DNA from: CAVSIP01 sp963728075
Lineage (GTDB): Bacteria; Actinomycetota; Actinomycetes; JAFAQI01; DASSKL01
Assembly: GCA_963728075.1 (NCBI GenBank)
Contig: CAVSIP010000003.1
Span: 620,001-684,000, forward strand
Direction: 5' to 3'
Length of the DNA stretch: 64,000 nt
In this document: piece by piece, positions 51,799-60,251 of the stretch
Layout of the letters: each line of letters begins with the position of its first letter
How positions within the stretch are numbered: position 1 is the first letter of the stretch
Notes under the pieces: model-generated
The model's input: only the letters and a program-made list of their open reading frames with translations
Databases searched by the model: none
What the model was told of the DNA's origin: nothing
Position numbers and translations under genes: made by a program

Positions 51799-52458
51799 AT
51801 GTCGGTCCGCACGCTCACCGCTCTTGCCGACCCGGTCCACGAGCGCGTCGCGGTAGCCCTGGACGAGGCTCGCAAGGCCGGCGGTGCGGGCGACCGCTGG
51901 GCGCTGGCCGACGCCTACGACCGGGTGGTCGCCGACCTGTCCGCCCACCTCATCGCCATGGAGGTGGTGGTCGACTCGGAGTACGTCCGCCGGGTTCCGC
52001 ATGCCCAGCTCACGGTGCGCCGTCAGCTGGAGCTCACCCGCCGGATCGAGTCGGTCCTGCGGCGCCTGCAGCTGCTGCTGTGGGGGCGCCCGGTGCCGCG
52101 AGGGGTGACGGTCGACTCGGCGCGCGCGGAGCTGCAGGAGCTGCTCGCCCGGCACCGCCGGGACGAGGTGGAGATGCTGCGGATCCTCGACGCCGCGCTC
52201 ACCGAGGACGAGCGCCGCGCGCTGGCTGAGCGGCTGGACGAGGCGGACCGGCACGCGCCGGACCGCCCGCACCCGCACGCGCCGCGGTCCTTGCTCGCGA
52301 CGAAGGTGATGTACCGGCCGGTGGCGGCCTGGGACCGCTTCTTCGACGCGCAGGACTCGCGGCCGCCGCGCTCCGACGTGCCCGGGCACGAGCCATCCGG
52401 GCTCTGGGACGGGTACCTGCTCGGGACCCCCGTGCCGCGGCGGCGCGACGAGCGCTGA
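51799..52458 (+). CDS. Conserved helical protein of unknown function
   Basis: 219 residues from ATG 51799 with GGGAGGTGG upstream. It is almost wholly alpha-helical and charged, with Arg/Glu/Ala/Leu-rich helices (RRQLELTRRIESVLRRLQLL; RAELQELLARHRRDEVEMLR). Its His/Glu/Asp placement around LSAHLIAMEVVVDSEYVRRV and ARHRRDEVEM vaguely recalls hemerythrin-type bundles, but the full metal ligand set is not apparent. The Pro/Arg-rich tail is probably disordered. Function unknown. Confidence 0.6.
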   Translation: MSVRTLTALADPVHERVAVALDEARKAGGAGDRWALADAYDRVVADLSAHLIAMEVVVDSEYVRRVPHAQLTVRRQLELTRRIESVLRRLQLLLWGRPVPRGVTVDSARAELQELLARHRRDEVEMLRILDAALTEDERRALAERLDEADRHAPDRPHPHAPRSLLATKVMYRPVAAWDRFFDAQDSRPPRSDVPGHEPSGLWDGYLLGTPVPRRRDER

Positions 52459-52464
52459 GCGCTC

Positions 52465-52791
52465 CTAGTCCTGGTCCGCGTCGGGCTCGGTGGCGTGGGC
52501 GACGACCGTGCGGGCGTGCTCGACGTCGCGCGCGCGAACGAGGACTCGGCCACCCTGCGGCTGCCCGGTGAACACCATGTCCATGCCGAGGTCGACCGCC
52601 TCCGCCGGGATGCCCCGGTCCTGGAGCAGAGTCGCGAGCAGGAACGCCTCCGCGGCCGTCGCCGTGCGGGTGAGCTGGACGACCCTGGGTCCGGGTGCCG
52701 TTGCTGACAGTGCGGCCCGGAGGCGGTCGAACCAGCTCACGTCCTGGGGATACCCGATCGGCTCAGTCGGACTGCCGCCGGGTCCGGACAC
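52465..52791 (-). CDS. DUF2007-like putative signal-transducing protein
   Basis: 108 residues from GTG 52791. The core RVVQLTRTATAAEAFLLATL, then LQDRGIPAEAVD and VLVRARDVEHARTVVAHA is the ferredoxin-like pattern of DUF2007: a strand, a helix that says which value is fetched, a hairpin, and a final helix after V-x-x-x-D-x-x-x-A. About 30 leading residues are unrelated. If the upstream CAP gene is read in its alternative frame, the two genes overlap by 29 bases. Function unknown; six bases separate its stop from that of the convergent helical-protein gene. Confidence 0.6.
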   Translation of the reverse strand: MSGPGGSPTEPIGYPQDVSWFDRLRAALSATAPGPRVVQLTRTATAAEAFLLATLLQDRGIPAEAVDLGMDMVFTGQPQGGRVLVRARDVEHARTVVAHATEPDADQD

Positions 52792-53715
52792 TGCCGACGG
52801 TCATGCCGCCGATCGTCATCCCGGCGAGGGCCCAGAGCAGGTGCGGGGCGCTGGGCACGGGCACCTCGTCGGCGGCCGGGCGCGCCTGTGCTGACGTCGC
52901 CGCGCCGCGGCCGCGGCCGCGTGCACGGGCTCGGTCTGGGCCGGGCGCTCGGACCGGGGACCCTCGGGGGCGGGTGACAGCGTCACCGCGCCGGCAGGCA
53001 GCTGCCAGTGCGCCAGCGGGTTCACGGGCGGTGCCGGCTTCGCCGGCGGGGCCGGCTTCGGTGCGGCTGCGTGCGTGGCCTCCACCGACGCGCGCTGCGG
53101 GGCGGCGGCCGGCGCGCGCGTCGCGGGCGCCGGTGCCGGTGCCGGTGCCGGTGCTGGTGGCGCGGCAGCCTGCCGAGGAGCCGGAGCAGCGGCTTGCACG
53201 CCGTAGCTGTCGACGAAGTCGAGGGTGTTGTACGCGACCGCGGTGCCGCCGACCTGGGCGATCGTCACGCCGACGCCGACGTACCGCGCGTGCGGATCGA
53301 GGATGTTGTCCCGGTGGGACGGGGAGTTCATGTACGCGTCGAACACGGCGCGGGCGTCACCGGCCTCGGCAACGCCGACGTTCTCGGCGATCCAGCCCCA
53401 CTGCGGAGAACCGTGGGAGGCGATCTGGTTGGCGAGGTCGGGGTTGTGCGCCAGCCTGCCCATCTGCGCCAGCTGCGCCGACCAGGCCTGGGCGACCTGG
53501 CTCGTGCCGGACGTCTGGACCAGCGTCGACAGCCCGGCAGAGGAGCGCACCTGGTTCACCAGCTGCAGCAGCTGCTGCCCGTACCCCGAGGGCGACATCG
53601 CAGCATGCGCGGTAGCCGGGGCCAGTAGCCCGACAACACTGAGCAGGACCGTTGCGGCGGCGGCAGTCGCCATCCGGGCCCAGCGGCTGATCCGTTCGTC
53701 GATCGTTGCGTTCAC
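52763..53715 (-). CDS. Secreted CAP-domain protein with frameshifted C-terminal anchor
   Basis: The uninterrupted frame (stop at 52816) gives 299 residues from ATG 53715. It has a signal peptide (MATAAAATVLLSVVGLLAPA), a CAP/SCP domain (QLLQLVNQVRSSAGLSTL; YMNSPSHRDNILDP; VGVGVTIAQVGGTAVAYN) and an Ala/Pro linker with a (CGGTGC)4 repeat at 53131-53154. After a GC-rich tract at 52897-52922 this frame turns into Arg-rich nonsense. The -1 frame instead reads ADEVPVPSAPHLLWALAGMT and MTIGGMTVGSVRTRRQSD to TGA at 52763, a convincing membrane anchor with a basic tail. The native protein is therefore probably surface-anchored and the gene carries a single-base indel, real or from sequencing. Confidence 0.75.
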
Positions 53716-53778
53716 GCTGTGTGCATCGGACGGTTTCCGCGGAGCCCTTAGCAGCGGATTGGGGCGAGGTGGCCTCGT

Positions 53779-53796
53779 GGTTAGCCCGGGCTAACC
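53779..53796. promoter_or_regulatory. Perfect 18-base palindrome upstream of CAP gene
   Basis: GGTTAGCCCGGGCTAACC is a perfect palindrome without spacer, 64 bases upstream of the CAP gene start and 114 bases before the next plus-strand frame. It is a strong candidate operator for a dimeric regulator. No second copy was noticed in the window. Confidence 0.5.
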
Positions 53797-53884
53797 CCGG
53801 GCAGGAGGATGACAGCGACGGTGCGTCCCGACGGTGTGCGGGTGGGAGCCGAGATGGGGGCGGCACGTGCCGCGCTGACAGGGG

Positions 53885-54228
53885 TTGTGACCGTCCGTTA
53901 CGTGGCGTTATGGTCGTGAGCCGGTTCAACGTGAGCCCGGTCGCGCTGTTCGCGCGGCTGGAGGCCGCGGACAGCCACGACCTGGGGCACAGCAACGACC
54001 TCATTGTTCGGCGGAATCGCTGCGCGCAACCGCGACGGCGCCGCCACCGTGACGCTCGAGGAACGGATCGCTCTCGGCGACCCGGGTTGCCGCGTCGTCG
54101 TGCACCTCGGCGAACCGGTGGCCGAGCCGACGGGGCGCCCGTACCGCTACCCGAGCCCGGACGGGGGAGGTGACGGGCCCGACCGGCGGGCGAAGGGCTT
54201 CTGCGAGGCTAGGCGGTATGGCTACTGA
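53885..54228 (+). pseudogene. Possible frameshifted small gene with own promoter
   Basis: TTGTGA (53885-53890) and TATGGT (53909-53914), 18 bases apart, could form a promoter. The frame from ATG 53910 reads SPVALFARLEAADSHDLGHS and then, after a one-base shift near 54002, LFGGIAARNRDGAATVTLEE and RIALGDPGCRVVVHLGEPVA continue in the next frame to 54228. The two halves look like one protein of about 100 residues split by an indel. I do not recognise the family, and either half could be chance coding in GC-rich DNA. Confidence 0.3.
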
Positions 54229-54718
54229 AGAGTTGTTCGACGACGTCCTGCGCGCCAACGAGGACTACGCCGCCGGCTTCTCACTCGCGGGGCTGGAAGC
54301 CCGGGCCGTACGGGGCCTGGCGATCCTGACGTGCATGGACTCGCGGATCGAGCCGCTGGCGATGCTGGGGCTCGCCGCGGGCGATGCGAAGATCCTGCGC
54401 AACGCCGGTGCGCGGGTCACCGACGACGTCCTGCGTACGTTGGTGCTCGCCTCGTACCTGCTCGACGTGGACCGCGTGATGGTGGTCGCCCATACCCGCT
54501 GCGCCATGGCGAGCGGCACGGAGGAGGAGGTCCACCGCAGGATCTACGAGGCCGGCGGCCCGGACACGCGCAGCATCTCGTTCCTCACCACCACCGAGCA
54601 GGAGACGAGCCTGCGCCACGACGTGCAGCGCATCCGGTCCTGGCCGTACCTGCACAACGTGGTGGTCGGCGGGTTCATCTACGACACCGACACCGGTCGG
54701 GTGAGCCGCGTCTGCTGA
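54218..54718 (+). CDS. Beta-carbonic anhydrase-like protein
   Basis: 166 residues from ATG 54218. Short beta-class carbonic anhydrase: Cys39 and Asp41 in LTCMDSRIEP, His92 and Cys95 in VVAHTRCAM, which are the zinc ligands and the catalytic Asp-Arg pair. NAGARVTDDVLRTLVLAS is the conserved active-site helix region and VGGFIYDTDTGRV the closing strand. It would interconvert CO2 and bicarbonate in the cytoplasm. The length matches the small mycobacterial-type enzymes. It converges on the PucR gene. Confidence 0.9.
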   Translation: MATEELFDDVLRANEDYAAGFSLAGLEARAVRGLAILTCMDSRIEPLAMLGLAAGDAKILRNAGARVTDDVLRTLVLASYLLDVDRVMVVAHTRCAMASGTEEEVHRRIYEAGGPDTRSISFLTTTEQETSLRHDVQRIRSWPYLHNVVVGGFIYDTDTGRVSRVC

Positions 54719-54730
54719 CCCGCGGTCGGT

Positions 54731-55900
54731 TCAGCCGGCGGTGCTGGGCGGCCAGTGCAGCAGGGTGGCGCCGACGACGGCCGCTTCGACCGTCAGCCGG
54801 TGCTGCGGGTCGGCGGGCCGGTACCCCGTCAGCTGCTCGATCCGGCTGAGGCGGTAGGTGACCGTCCGCACGGACACGTGCAGGCGGCGGGCCGTCTCCA
54901 TCGCGTTGAGCCCGGACGAGTAGTACGCGGTCAACGTCTCCAGCCATGGCCGTGGCCCACCGCGGGCCCGCTGCAGCGGCCCCAGCACGGTGGTGATGAG
55001 GTCGGCGATCGCATCCCGGTCGCGCAGCAGCACTCGGTAGACGAGCATGTGCTCGGCCAGCGCCACCGGCTCGGGGAAGTCGAGCTCGGTGGCGGTCGCC
55101 AGCGCCAGCCGCGCCTCCTCGTAGGCCGCGGTCACTCCGGCGACGCCGGTCGTGGAGCGGCTGACGGCGGCTCGCCAGCCGGTGGCGACGCCGAGCGCAC
55201 GGGCAGCGGCGCGGGCCGCAGCCGGCGCGTCGCCGCCGGGTGCGCCGGACAGGATGCAGACCAGCTCCCGGTGGCGGGTGGTGACGAGGCACGGCCCGGC
55301 CCGCCAGCTGGCGGACACCGCCCGCTCCGCGGCATGCGTCGATGCACTGTGCTCCTCCAGAGGGAGCGGGGTGCGGACGACCGCCACGACGAAGGTGGCC
55401 GTCGGGCTCAGCCCGGACCGCTCGGACCGCTCGGCCAGCCGCCCGACCTCTCCTCGTCCGCCCAGCAGGTCGTCGATGAACTCTCGTCGCTGCGCCTCGT
55501 CGTGGCGGATGCTGCGCCGGCGCGCTGCGGCGAAGCCGGCGGCGACCCCCGCCAGGGCGTCGTCGGTCGCGCGCAGCACGCTCTCGCCGACGTTGACGCG
55601 CTGCTGGACGGTCGCGGCCTGCCGGACCCCGGGTAGCTGCGCCCAGAGCAGCCGGGCGGCGCTGAGGTGCGCGTCCACCAGCTGGGCCAGCGTGAGGTCG
55701 GTCGCGGCCGCTTCTTCCCCTGCGTCGCGGCACGCGTCGAGCTCTGCACGGTTGGGTCGGCGGCCGGTGGTGCTCGCCGCGACGAGCACCGCGAGGAAGC
55801 CGTCCAGCAGTGCGGCGGAGGTTCCGGGCACTTCGGCGGCGGCGGCTCGCGCGATCCCGCTCAGGTCCGGCGTCGCCGATGCCGTGCTGCCGGTGGGCAA
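54731..55900 (-). CDS. PucR/CdaR-type transcriptional regulator
   Basis: 389 residues from TTG 55900, chosen because GAGAGGAG lies six bases upstream; GTG 55918 is the alternative. The N-terminal and central regions are helical (RREFIDDLLGGRGEVGRLAE) with a GGDEF-like CdaR domain lacking catalytic residues. The C-terminal PucR helix-turn-helix is typical: TLTAYYSSGLNAMETARRLH, then VSVRTVTYRLSRIEQLTGYR. Such regulators control catabolic or transport genes of acids and purines. It follows the transporter gene by 62 bases in the same direction and probably regulates it. Confidence 0.88.
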   Translation of the reverse strand: MPTGSTASATPDLSGIARAAAAEVPGTSAALLDGFLAVLVAASTTGRRPNRAELDACRDAGEEAAATDLTLAQLVDAHLSAARLLWAQLPGVRQAATVQQRVNVGESVLRATDDALAGVAAGFAAARRRSIRHDEAQRREFIDDLLGGRGEVGRLAERSERSGLSPTATFVVAVVRTPLPLEEHSASTHAAERAVSASWRAGPCLVTTRHRELVCILSGAPGGDAPAAARAAARALGVATGWRAAVSRSTTGVAGVTAAYEEARLALATATELDFPEPVALAEHMLVYRVLLRDRDAIADLITTVLGPLQRARGGPRPWLETLTAYYSSGLNAMETARRLHVSVRTVTYRLSRIEQLTGYRPADPQHRLTVEAAVVGATLLHWPPSTAG

Positions 55901-55962
55901 GGTCTTCTCCTCTCGCACCCGTTCCTGGATCAACGCGCCGGCCCGCGGCCCGGTTCCTGCGG

Positions 55963-57255
55963 TCACGCCAGCAGGAAGTACCGGACGTACACGTAGGCGG
56001 CGCTCAGGGCGATCGTGGCCAGTGCCGTCACCGAGCCGTAGCGGACGAACTGCAGGAACCGGATGGGCTCCCCGTAACGCGCCGCGAGCCCGATGATCAC
56101 GAGGTTCGCACTGGCGCCGATCGGGGTGGCGTTGCCGCCCAGGTCCGCGCCCAGTGCGAGCGACCACCACAGCACCGTCGGGTCCGTCCCGGCCGGCACA
56201 CCGGCCGCCAGGTGGTCCACGATCGGCGCCATGGTCGCGACGTACGGGATGTTGTCGACGGCGGCCGAGAAGACCGCCGACGAGACGAGCAGGACCATGC
56301 TGCCGGTCAGCACCTGGCCGGCCAGCGCGTCCGCGGCGACCTCTCCCAGGCGCTCGATGACACCGCTCTTCACCAGCGCGCCGACCATGACGAACAGCCC
56401 GGCGAAGAACGCGAGCGTCCCCCACTCGACTCCCTGCATGACCTGCGGCACGTTGGTGCGCGCGATGAGCAGGAGGATGCCGGCACCGATGAGGGCGATC
56501 GTGGCCGGCTCGTACCCCACCACTCCGTGCAGGGCGAACAGCACCGTCACGGCTGCCAGCACGGTGAGCGACTGCCACATCAGCGTGCGGTCGCGCAGCA
56601 GCGTGTGCTCGTCCATCGCCATCACCGCAGCCGCGCGCTCCGGGTCGTACCGGAACGACCGCCGGAACATCACCCGGGCGAGCAGGACGAACACGGCGAG
56701 GAGCAGCACCACCAGGGGGGCGAGGTTGACCAGGAAGTCCAGGTAGCCCAAGCCGGCTGCGCTGCCGATGATGATGTTCGGGGGGTCGCCGATGAGCGTT
56801 GCGGCCCCCCCGATGTTCGAGGCCATCGCCTCCGCCAGCAGGTACGGGGCGGCGGGGACGCCGAGCCGGCCGGCGAGGCTGATCGTCATGGGCGCGACGA
56901 GCAGCACCGTGGTCACGTTGTCGAGCAGAGCCGAGGCGGCTGCGGTGAGCAGGACGAGCGTGACCAGCAGCCGGAACGGCCGTCCCTGTGCCCGCTTGGC
57001 CGCCCGGACGGCCAGCACGTCGAACATCCCGGTCTCCCGGATGACCTCGACGATGACCATCATCCCGAGCAGCAGGAAGATGACGTTCCAGTCGATGCCG
57101 TACGCGTCGGAGTGGAACGCGTCGTCGGCGGACACCACGCCGAGCGCCAGCATGAGACCGGCGCCGGCGAGGGCGACGGTGACCCGGTTGATCCGCTCGC
57201 TGGCGATGGCCGCGTACGCGCCGACGAACACCACGGTCGCGATCACGGCGCTCAT
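55963..57255 (-). CDS. ArsB/NhaD (ion transporter superfamily) permease
   Basis: 430 residues, about eleven membrane helices. The two inverted halves each carry a re-entrant signature: ALLDNVTTVLLVAPMTISLA with MASNIGGAATLIGDPPNIII in the first, and AAVDNIPYVATMAPIVDHLA with ADLGGNATPIGASANLVIIG in the second. The D-N and G-D-P-P-N motifs place it in the ArsB/NhaD/SLC13-like group. These move arsenite, Na+/H+ or carboxylates. With a PucR regulator beside it, a dicarboxylate-type substrate is possible, but no ars genes are nearby to suggest arsenite. Confidence 0.88.
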   Translation of the reverse strand: MSAVIATVVFVGAYAAIASERINRVTVALAGAGLMLALGVVSADDAFHSDAYGIDWNVIFLLLGMMVIVEVIRETGMFDVLAVRAAKRAQGRPFRLLVTLVLLTAAASALLDNVTTVLLVAPMTISLAGRLGVPAAPYLLAEAMASNIGGAATLIGDPPNIIIGSAAGLGYLDFLVNLAPLVVLLLAVFVLLARVMFRRSFRYDPERAAAVMAMDEHTLLRDRTLMWQSLTVLAAVTVLFALHGVVGYEPATIALIGAGILLLIARTNVPQVMQGVEWGTLAFFAGLFVMVGALVKSGVIERLGEVAADALAGQVLTGSMVLLVSSAVFSAAVDNIPYVATMAPIVDHLAAGVPAGTDPTVLWWSLALGADLGGNATPIGASANLVIIGLAARYGEPIRFLQFVRYGSVTALATIALSAAYVYVRYFLLA

Positions 57256-57472
57256 GCGGCCGACGCTGCCCTACCGTGACCGGCCTCCGCAGCGGGCCGG
57301 CTCGGCCATCTCCGCCCGCGGCTGGCTGCCGGAACCCGGCAACGTGCGACGGCCAGGGGCGGCCCGGTTCCGGGACCCGGCAACCAGCCGGCGACACACC
57401 TTGCCGTGACGGCACCTGGCGCGCCACGCCGGTGCACCGGCACCGTGCCGGGGAGAGAGACCGGGAGGACGC

Positions 57473-57802
57473 GTGCAGCTCGAACTGGTCGACGTGGGGC
57501 CGGATCACATGGTGGCTCTGGTGTCCGGTGTCCGCCGCGGTGAGGTCGCCGGGGCGTCCTGTGCCGTCGCCGAGGCGCTCGCCCACGCGGGGGTGCGGGC
57601 GTCGTCGCCGGGCTGCGAGGCGACCACCGTCGCGCTCGCGCTGCTGTCGGACCGCTGTCGCGCCGCGCCGGCCCGCGCGGTGGCCCGTGCGCGGATGCTG
57701 CACGAGCGGCATGCGGTCTACGACGTGGTCGTCCTGGACGCGCACGAGCAGGTCGTCGCCGACGTGCGCGTCGACGTCGAGATCGGCGTCAGCGGTCGGT
57801 GA
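57473..57802 (+). CDS. Hypothetical protein with divalent-looking repeats of short strands
   Basis: 109 residues from GTG 57473 with GGGAGGA at about 57463. It starts MQLELVDVGPDHMVALVSGV and ends with strands YDVVVLDAHEQVVADVRVDV. The middle is Ala-rich helix (RAAPARAVARARMLHERHAV). No signal peptide, membrane helix or known motif. The last 14 bases overlap the convergent propeller gene. Function unknown. Confidence 0.5.
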   Translation: MQLELVDVGPDHMVALVSGVRRGEVAGASCAVAEALAHAGVRASSPGCEATTVALALLSDRCRAAPARAVARARMLHERHAVYDVVVLDAHEQVVADVRVDVEIGVSGR

Positions 57803-58985
57803 AGACCATGATCGTGCCGGTGTAGCACGCGACCCACACCTCGCCGGTGAGCGCGTCCTGCGTGATCCCGATCGGCCACTTCTTGGTGGGCAGCGTCTGC
57901 AGCACCGCCAGGTCCGAGGTGCGCACCTTGGAGACGGTGTTCGAGAAGTAGTTCACGACGTACAGGGAACGGCCGTCGGCGGCGAGCACCATGCTCCGCG
58001 GGGCCTTGCCGGTACGCACCCTGGTGACGACCTTGGCGCTCGCCACGTCGACCTTCACGACCTGCCCGGCGCCGTTGAGGGTCGCGTAGAGCGTGCGCCC
58101 GTCCGGGCTGAGCGCCAGGTGCCGCGGGGAGTTGCCGACGGTGATCCGGCCGGTGACCGTCCTGCTGCGCAGGTCGAGAACCGCCAGCTGCCAGCTGCCC
58201 ATGACCGCGACGTACGCGGTGTGCGAGGACGGGGCGATCACGATGCCCCGCGGGTACGCGCCCACGGGGACGCGAGCGAGCTCGCGCAGGGTCGTCGTGT
58301 CGATGACGCTGACGTCGTACGAGCACCAGTTGCTGACGAGCAGCAGGTGGTCGTCCGGTGACACCGCCAGGTACTTCGGCACGGACCCGACCGGGATGAC
58401 CGCGTCGACGGCGAGGGTCGAGGTGTCGATGCGGTAGACGAAGCTGTCGTCGTAGTGGTTCGACGGCTTGCACACGTCGTGGCCCTCACGGGTGTAGCCG
58501 GGGCCGTACATCGAGTAGTTCGACACGTACGCGTACCTGCCGTCCGGTGAGAACGCGGCCTCGACGGGCGCCCCTCTCACCGTGCCGGTGCCGACGCCGA
58601 ACCTCGCCAGGTCCACCCTGTCCGGGATCGTGCGCACCAGGCGGTGCCGGCGGTCGTACACCGTCACCGTGTGCCGGTACATCATGTTCTGGGCGAAGAA
58701 CAGCCCGGTGCCGCTGGCGACCACGGACTTCGGCGAGATCGCACCGGTGATGGACGTCGACAGCCGCAGGGTGCGCCGGTCGCTGGGTCCGTAGCGGTCT
58801 GCCGCGGTCGCCGCCCGAGGTGCCGGCGCGCCCGACGGCGGCTGCACCGGCGACGGGGACGCGCTGGTGGCACGCGGTGGCGGTGTCCCCGCGCTCGCCG
58901 ACGGTGAGGTCACCGACGTGCAGCCCGCGGTGGCGAGCAGGGTGATGGCGGCAGCCGCGCCGGACAGGCGCACGAACAAGCGCAT
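57789..58985 (-). CDS. YncE-like beta-propeller lipoprotein
   Basis: 398 residues from ATG 58985. Lipoprotein-like signal (FVRLSGAAAAITLLATAGC, Cys22 after a weak TAGC box), a Ser/Pro/Thr-rich linker to about 65, then six to seven propeller blades with the YVTN-type pattern: PVEAAFSPDGRYAYVSNYSM, VPKYLAVSPDDHLLLVSNWC, SPRHLALSPDGRTLYATLNG, APRSMVLAADGRSLYVVNYF. Such proteins are surface scaffolds; a few are sugar or alcohol dehydrogenase-like but no cofactor motif is seen here. It shares its divergent 66-base upstream region with the CoA-transferase gene. Confidence 0.85.
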   Translation of the reverse strand: MRLFVRLSGAAAAITLLATAGCTSVTSPSASAGTPPPRATSASPSPVQPPSGAPAPRAATAADRYGPSDRRTLRLSTSITGAISPKSVVASGTGLFFAQNMMYRHTVTVYDRRHRLVRTIPDRVDLARFGVGTGTVRGAPVEAAFSPDGRYAYVSNYSMYGPGYTREGHDVCKPSNHYDDSFVYRIDTSTLAVDAVIPVGSVPKYLAVSPDDHLLLVSNWCSYDVSVIDTTTLRELARVPVGAYPRGIVIAPSSHTAYVAVMGSWQLAVLDLRSRTVTGRITVGNSPRHLALSPDGRTLYATLNGAGQVVKVDVASAKVVTRVRTGKAPRSMVLAADGRSLYVVNYFSNTVSKVRTSDLAVLQTLPTKKWPIGITQDALTGEVWVACYTGTIMVFTDR

Positions 58986-59051
58986 GCGGAGCCTCGGGAG
59001 AGCGGCGGAGCGGTCCCCTGACACTAGCAACGGTCCGGTCGCCCGGCAGGC

Positions 59052-60251
59052 ATGATCGGTGCTGTGACGACCGAGGATGGGACCGGGCCGCTCGCGGGGG
59101 TCCGCGTGCTGGACCTCAGCTCCGTGGTGATGGGTCCGCTGGCCACGCAGATCCTCGGCGACCTCGGTGCCGACGTGGTGACGATCGAGAGCGCCGTGGG
59201 CGAGACGAACCGCGCGATGGGTCCGGGGCCGCACCCGCTGCTGTCGGGAGTCTCGCTCAACCTGCTGCGCAACAAGCGCAACCTGGCCGTCGACCTCAAG
59301 CACCCCGCCGGCCACGACGTGCTCATGCGCCTCGCCGCGACCTGCGACGTGTTCGTGACCAACCTGCGGCCCCAGCCGCTGCGCCGGCTCGGTGCCACGT
59401 ACGACGACATCCGCGGCGTACGCCCGGACGTCGTCTACTGCCAGGCGCAGGGGTTTCCCTCGGACAGCGAGCGCGCGGACGAGCCGGCGTACGACGACGT
59501 CATCCAGGCGGCGAGCGGGGTCGCGGACGCAGTGGCGCGGGTGACCGGGGCACCGGGCCTGGTGCCCACGATCTTCGCCGACAAGGTGTCCGCGCTGACG
59601 ATCGCGTACGCAGTCCTCGCAGCGCTGTTCGACCGGGAGCGCACCGGCCAGGGCCAGCACATCGAGGTGCCCATGCACGACGTGGCCACCGCCTTCATGC
59701 TCGTCGAGCACGGGGCGGCGGCGATCCCACGCCCGGCGCTCGGCCCGGCCGGCTACCAGCGCATCCTCACGCCGGAGCGCCGTCCGCGCCGCACGGCCGA
59801 CGGGTGGATCCACGTGCTGCCGTACTCGCGCGAGCAGTTCGAGGCGCTCTTCGCCGCCGGGGGCAGGCACGACCTCGTCGGCGACCCCCGGTACGCGACC
59901 GGACGCGCGCGGATCGCGAACGCGGACTTCCTCTACGCCCAGGTCGGCGAGATCCTCGCGGAACGGACGACCGCCGCCTGGCTGCGGTTCTGCCGGGACA
60001 ACCACATCCCGGCCACGGAGGTCGCCAGCCTCTCCGACCTCGTCGAGCGGCTCCCGGAGGACGACCACCCCGTCGCCGGGCGCTACAAGGTCATCCCGCC
60101 GCCGGTGCGGATGTCACGCACGCCTGCGTCGGTCCGACGGCCGGCGCCGCTGCCGGGACAGCACAACGACGAGGTGCTCGCCGACCTCGGCTACAGCCCC
60201 GACGCGGTCGCCGACCTGCGTGCTCGTGGAGTCCTGCGTGACCCGCCCTGA
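59052..60251 (+). CDS. Family III CoA-transferase (CaiB/BaiF)
   Basis: 399 residues from ATG 59052. Family features: GPLAGVRVLDLSSVVMGPLA, LGDLGADVVTIESAVGETNR, RNKRNLAVDLKHPAGHDVLM, the mid-region PAYDDVIQAASGVADAV and TIFADKVSALTIAYAVLAAL, where the Asp of FADK is the likely catalytic residue carrying the acyl anhydride. It exchanges CoA between acyl-CoA and a free acid, for example a steroid, bile-acid or dicarboxylic intermediate. Together with the CoA ligases and dehydrogenases in this window it points to CoA-ester catabolism. The next gene overlaps its end. Confidence 0.92.
   Translation: MIGAVTTEDGTGPLAGVRVLDLSSVVMGPLATQILGDLGADVVTIESAVGETNRAMGPGPHPLLSGVSLNLLRNKRNLAVDLKHPAGHDVLMRLAATCDVFVTNLRPQPLRRLGATYDDIRGVRPDVVYCQAQGFPSDSERADEPAYDDVIQAASGVADAVARVTGAPGLVPTIFADKVSALTIAYAVLAALFDRERTGQGQHIEVPMHDVATAFMLVEHGAAAIPRPALGPAGYQRILTPERRPRRTADGWIHVLPYSREQFEALFAAGGRHDLVGDPRYATGRARIANADFLYAQVGEILAERTTAAWLRFCRDNHIPATEVASLSDLVERLPEDDHPVAGRYKVIPPPVRMSRTPASVRRPAPLPGQHNDEVLADLGYSPDAVADLRARGVLRDPP

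Noticed and set aside
53131..53154. CGGTGC tandem repeat as a CRISPR-like or satellite array
   Set aside because: It is an in-frame hexanucleotide repeat encoding the Pro-Ala linker of the CAP protein.
57256..57472. Coding potential or regulatory RNA in the gap upstream of the permease
   Set aside because: GC-rich sequence with short repeated CGGAACCCGGCAA-like segments but no clear ribosome site, promoter or stable conserved structure.
54731..57745. Single 1004-codon frame on the minus strand that would fuse the PucR regulator to further upstream sequence
   Set aside because: Everything upstream of about 55918 is the transporter gene read in the wrong frame; the real transporter frame and a ribosome site at TTG 55900 separate the genes.
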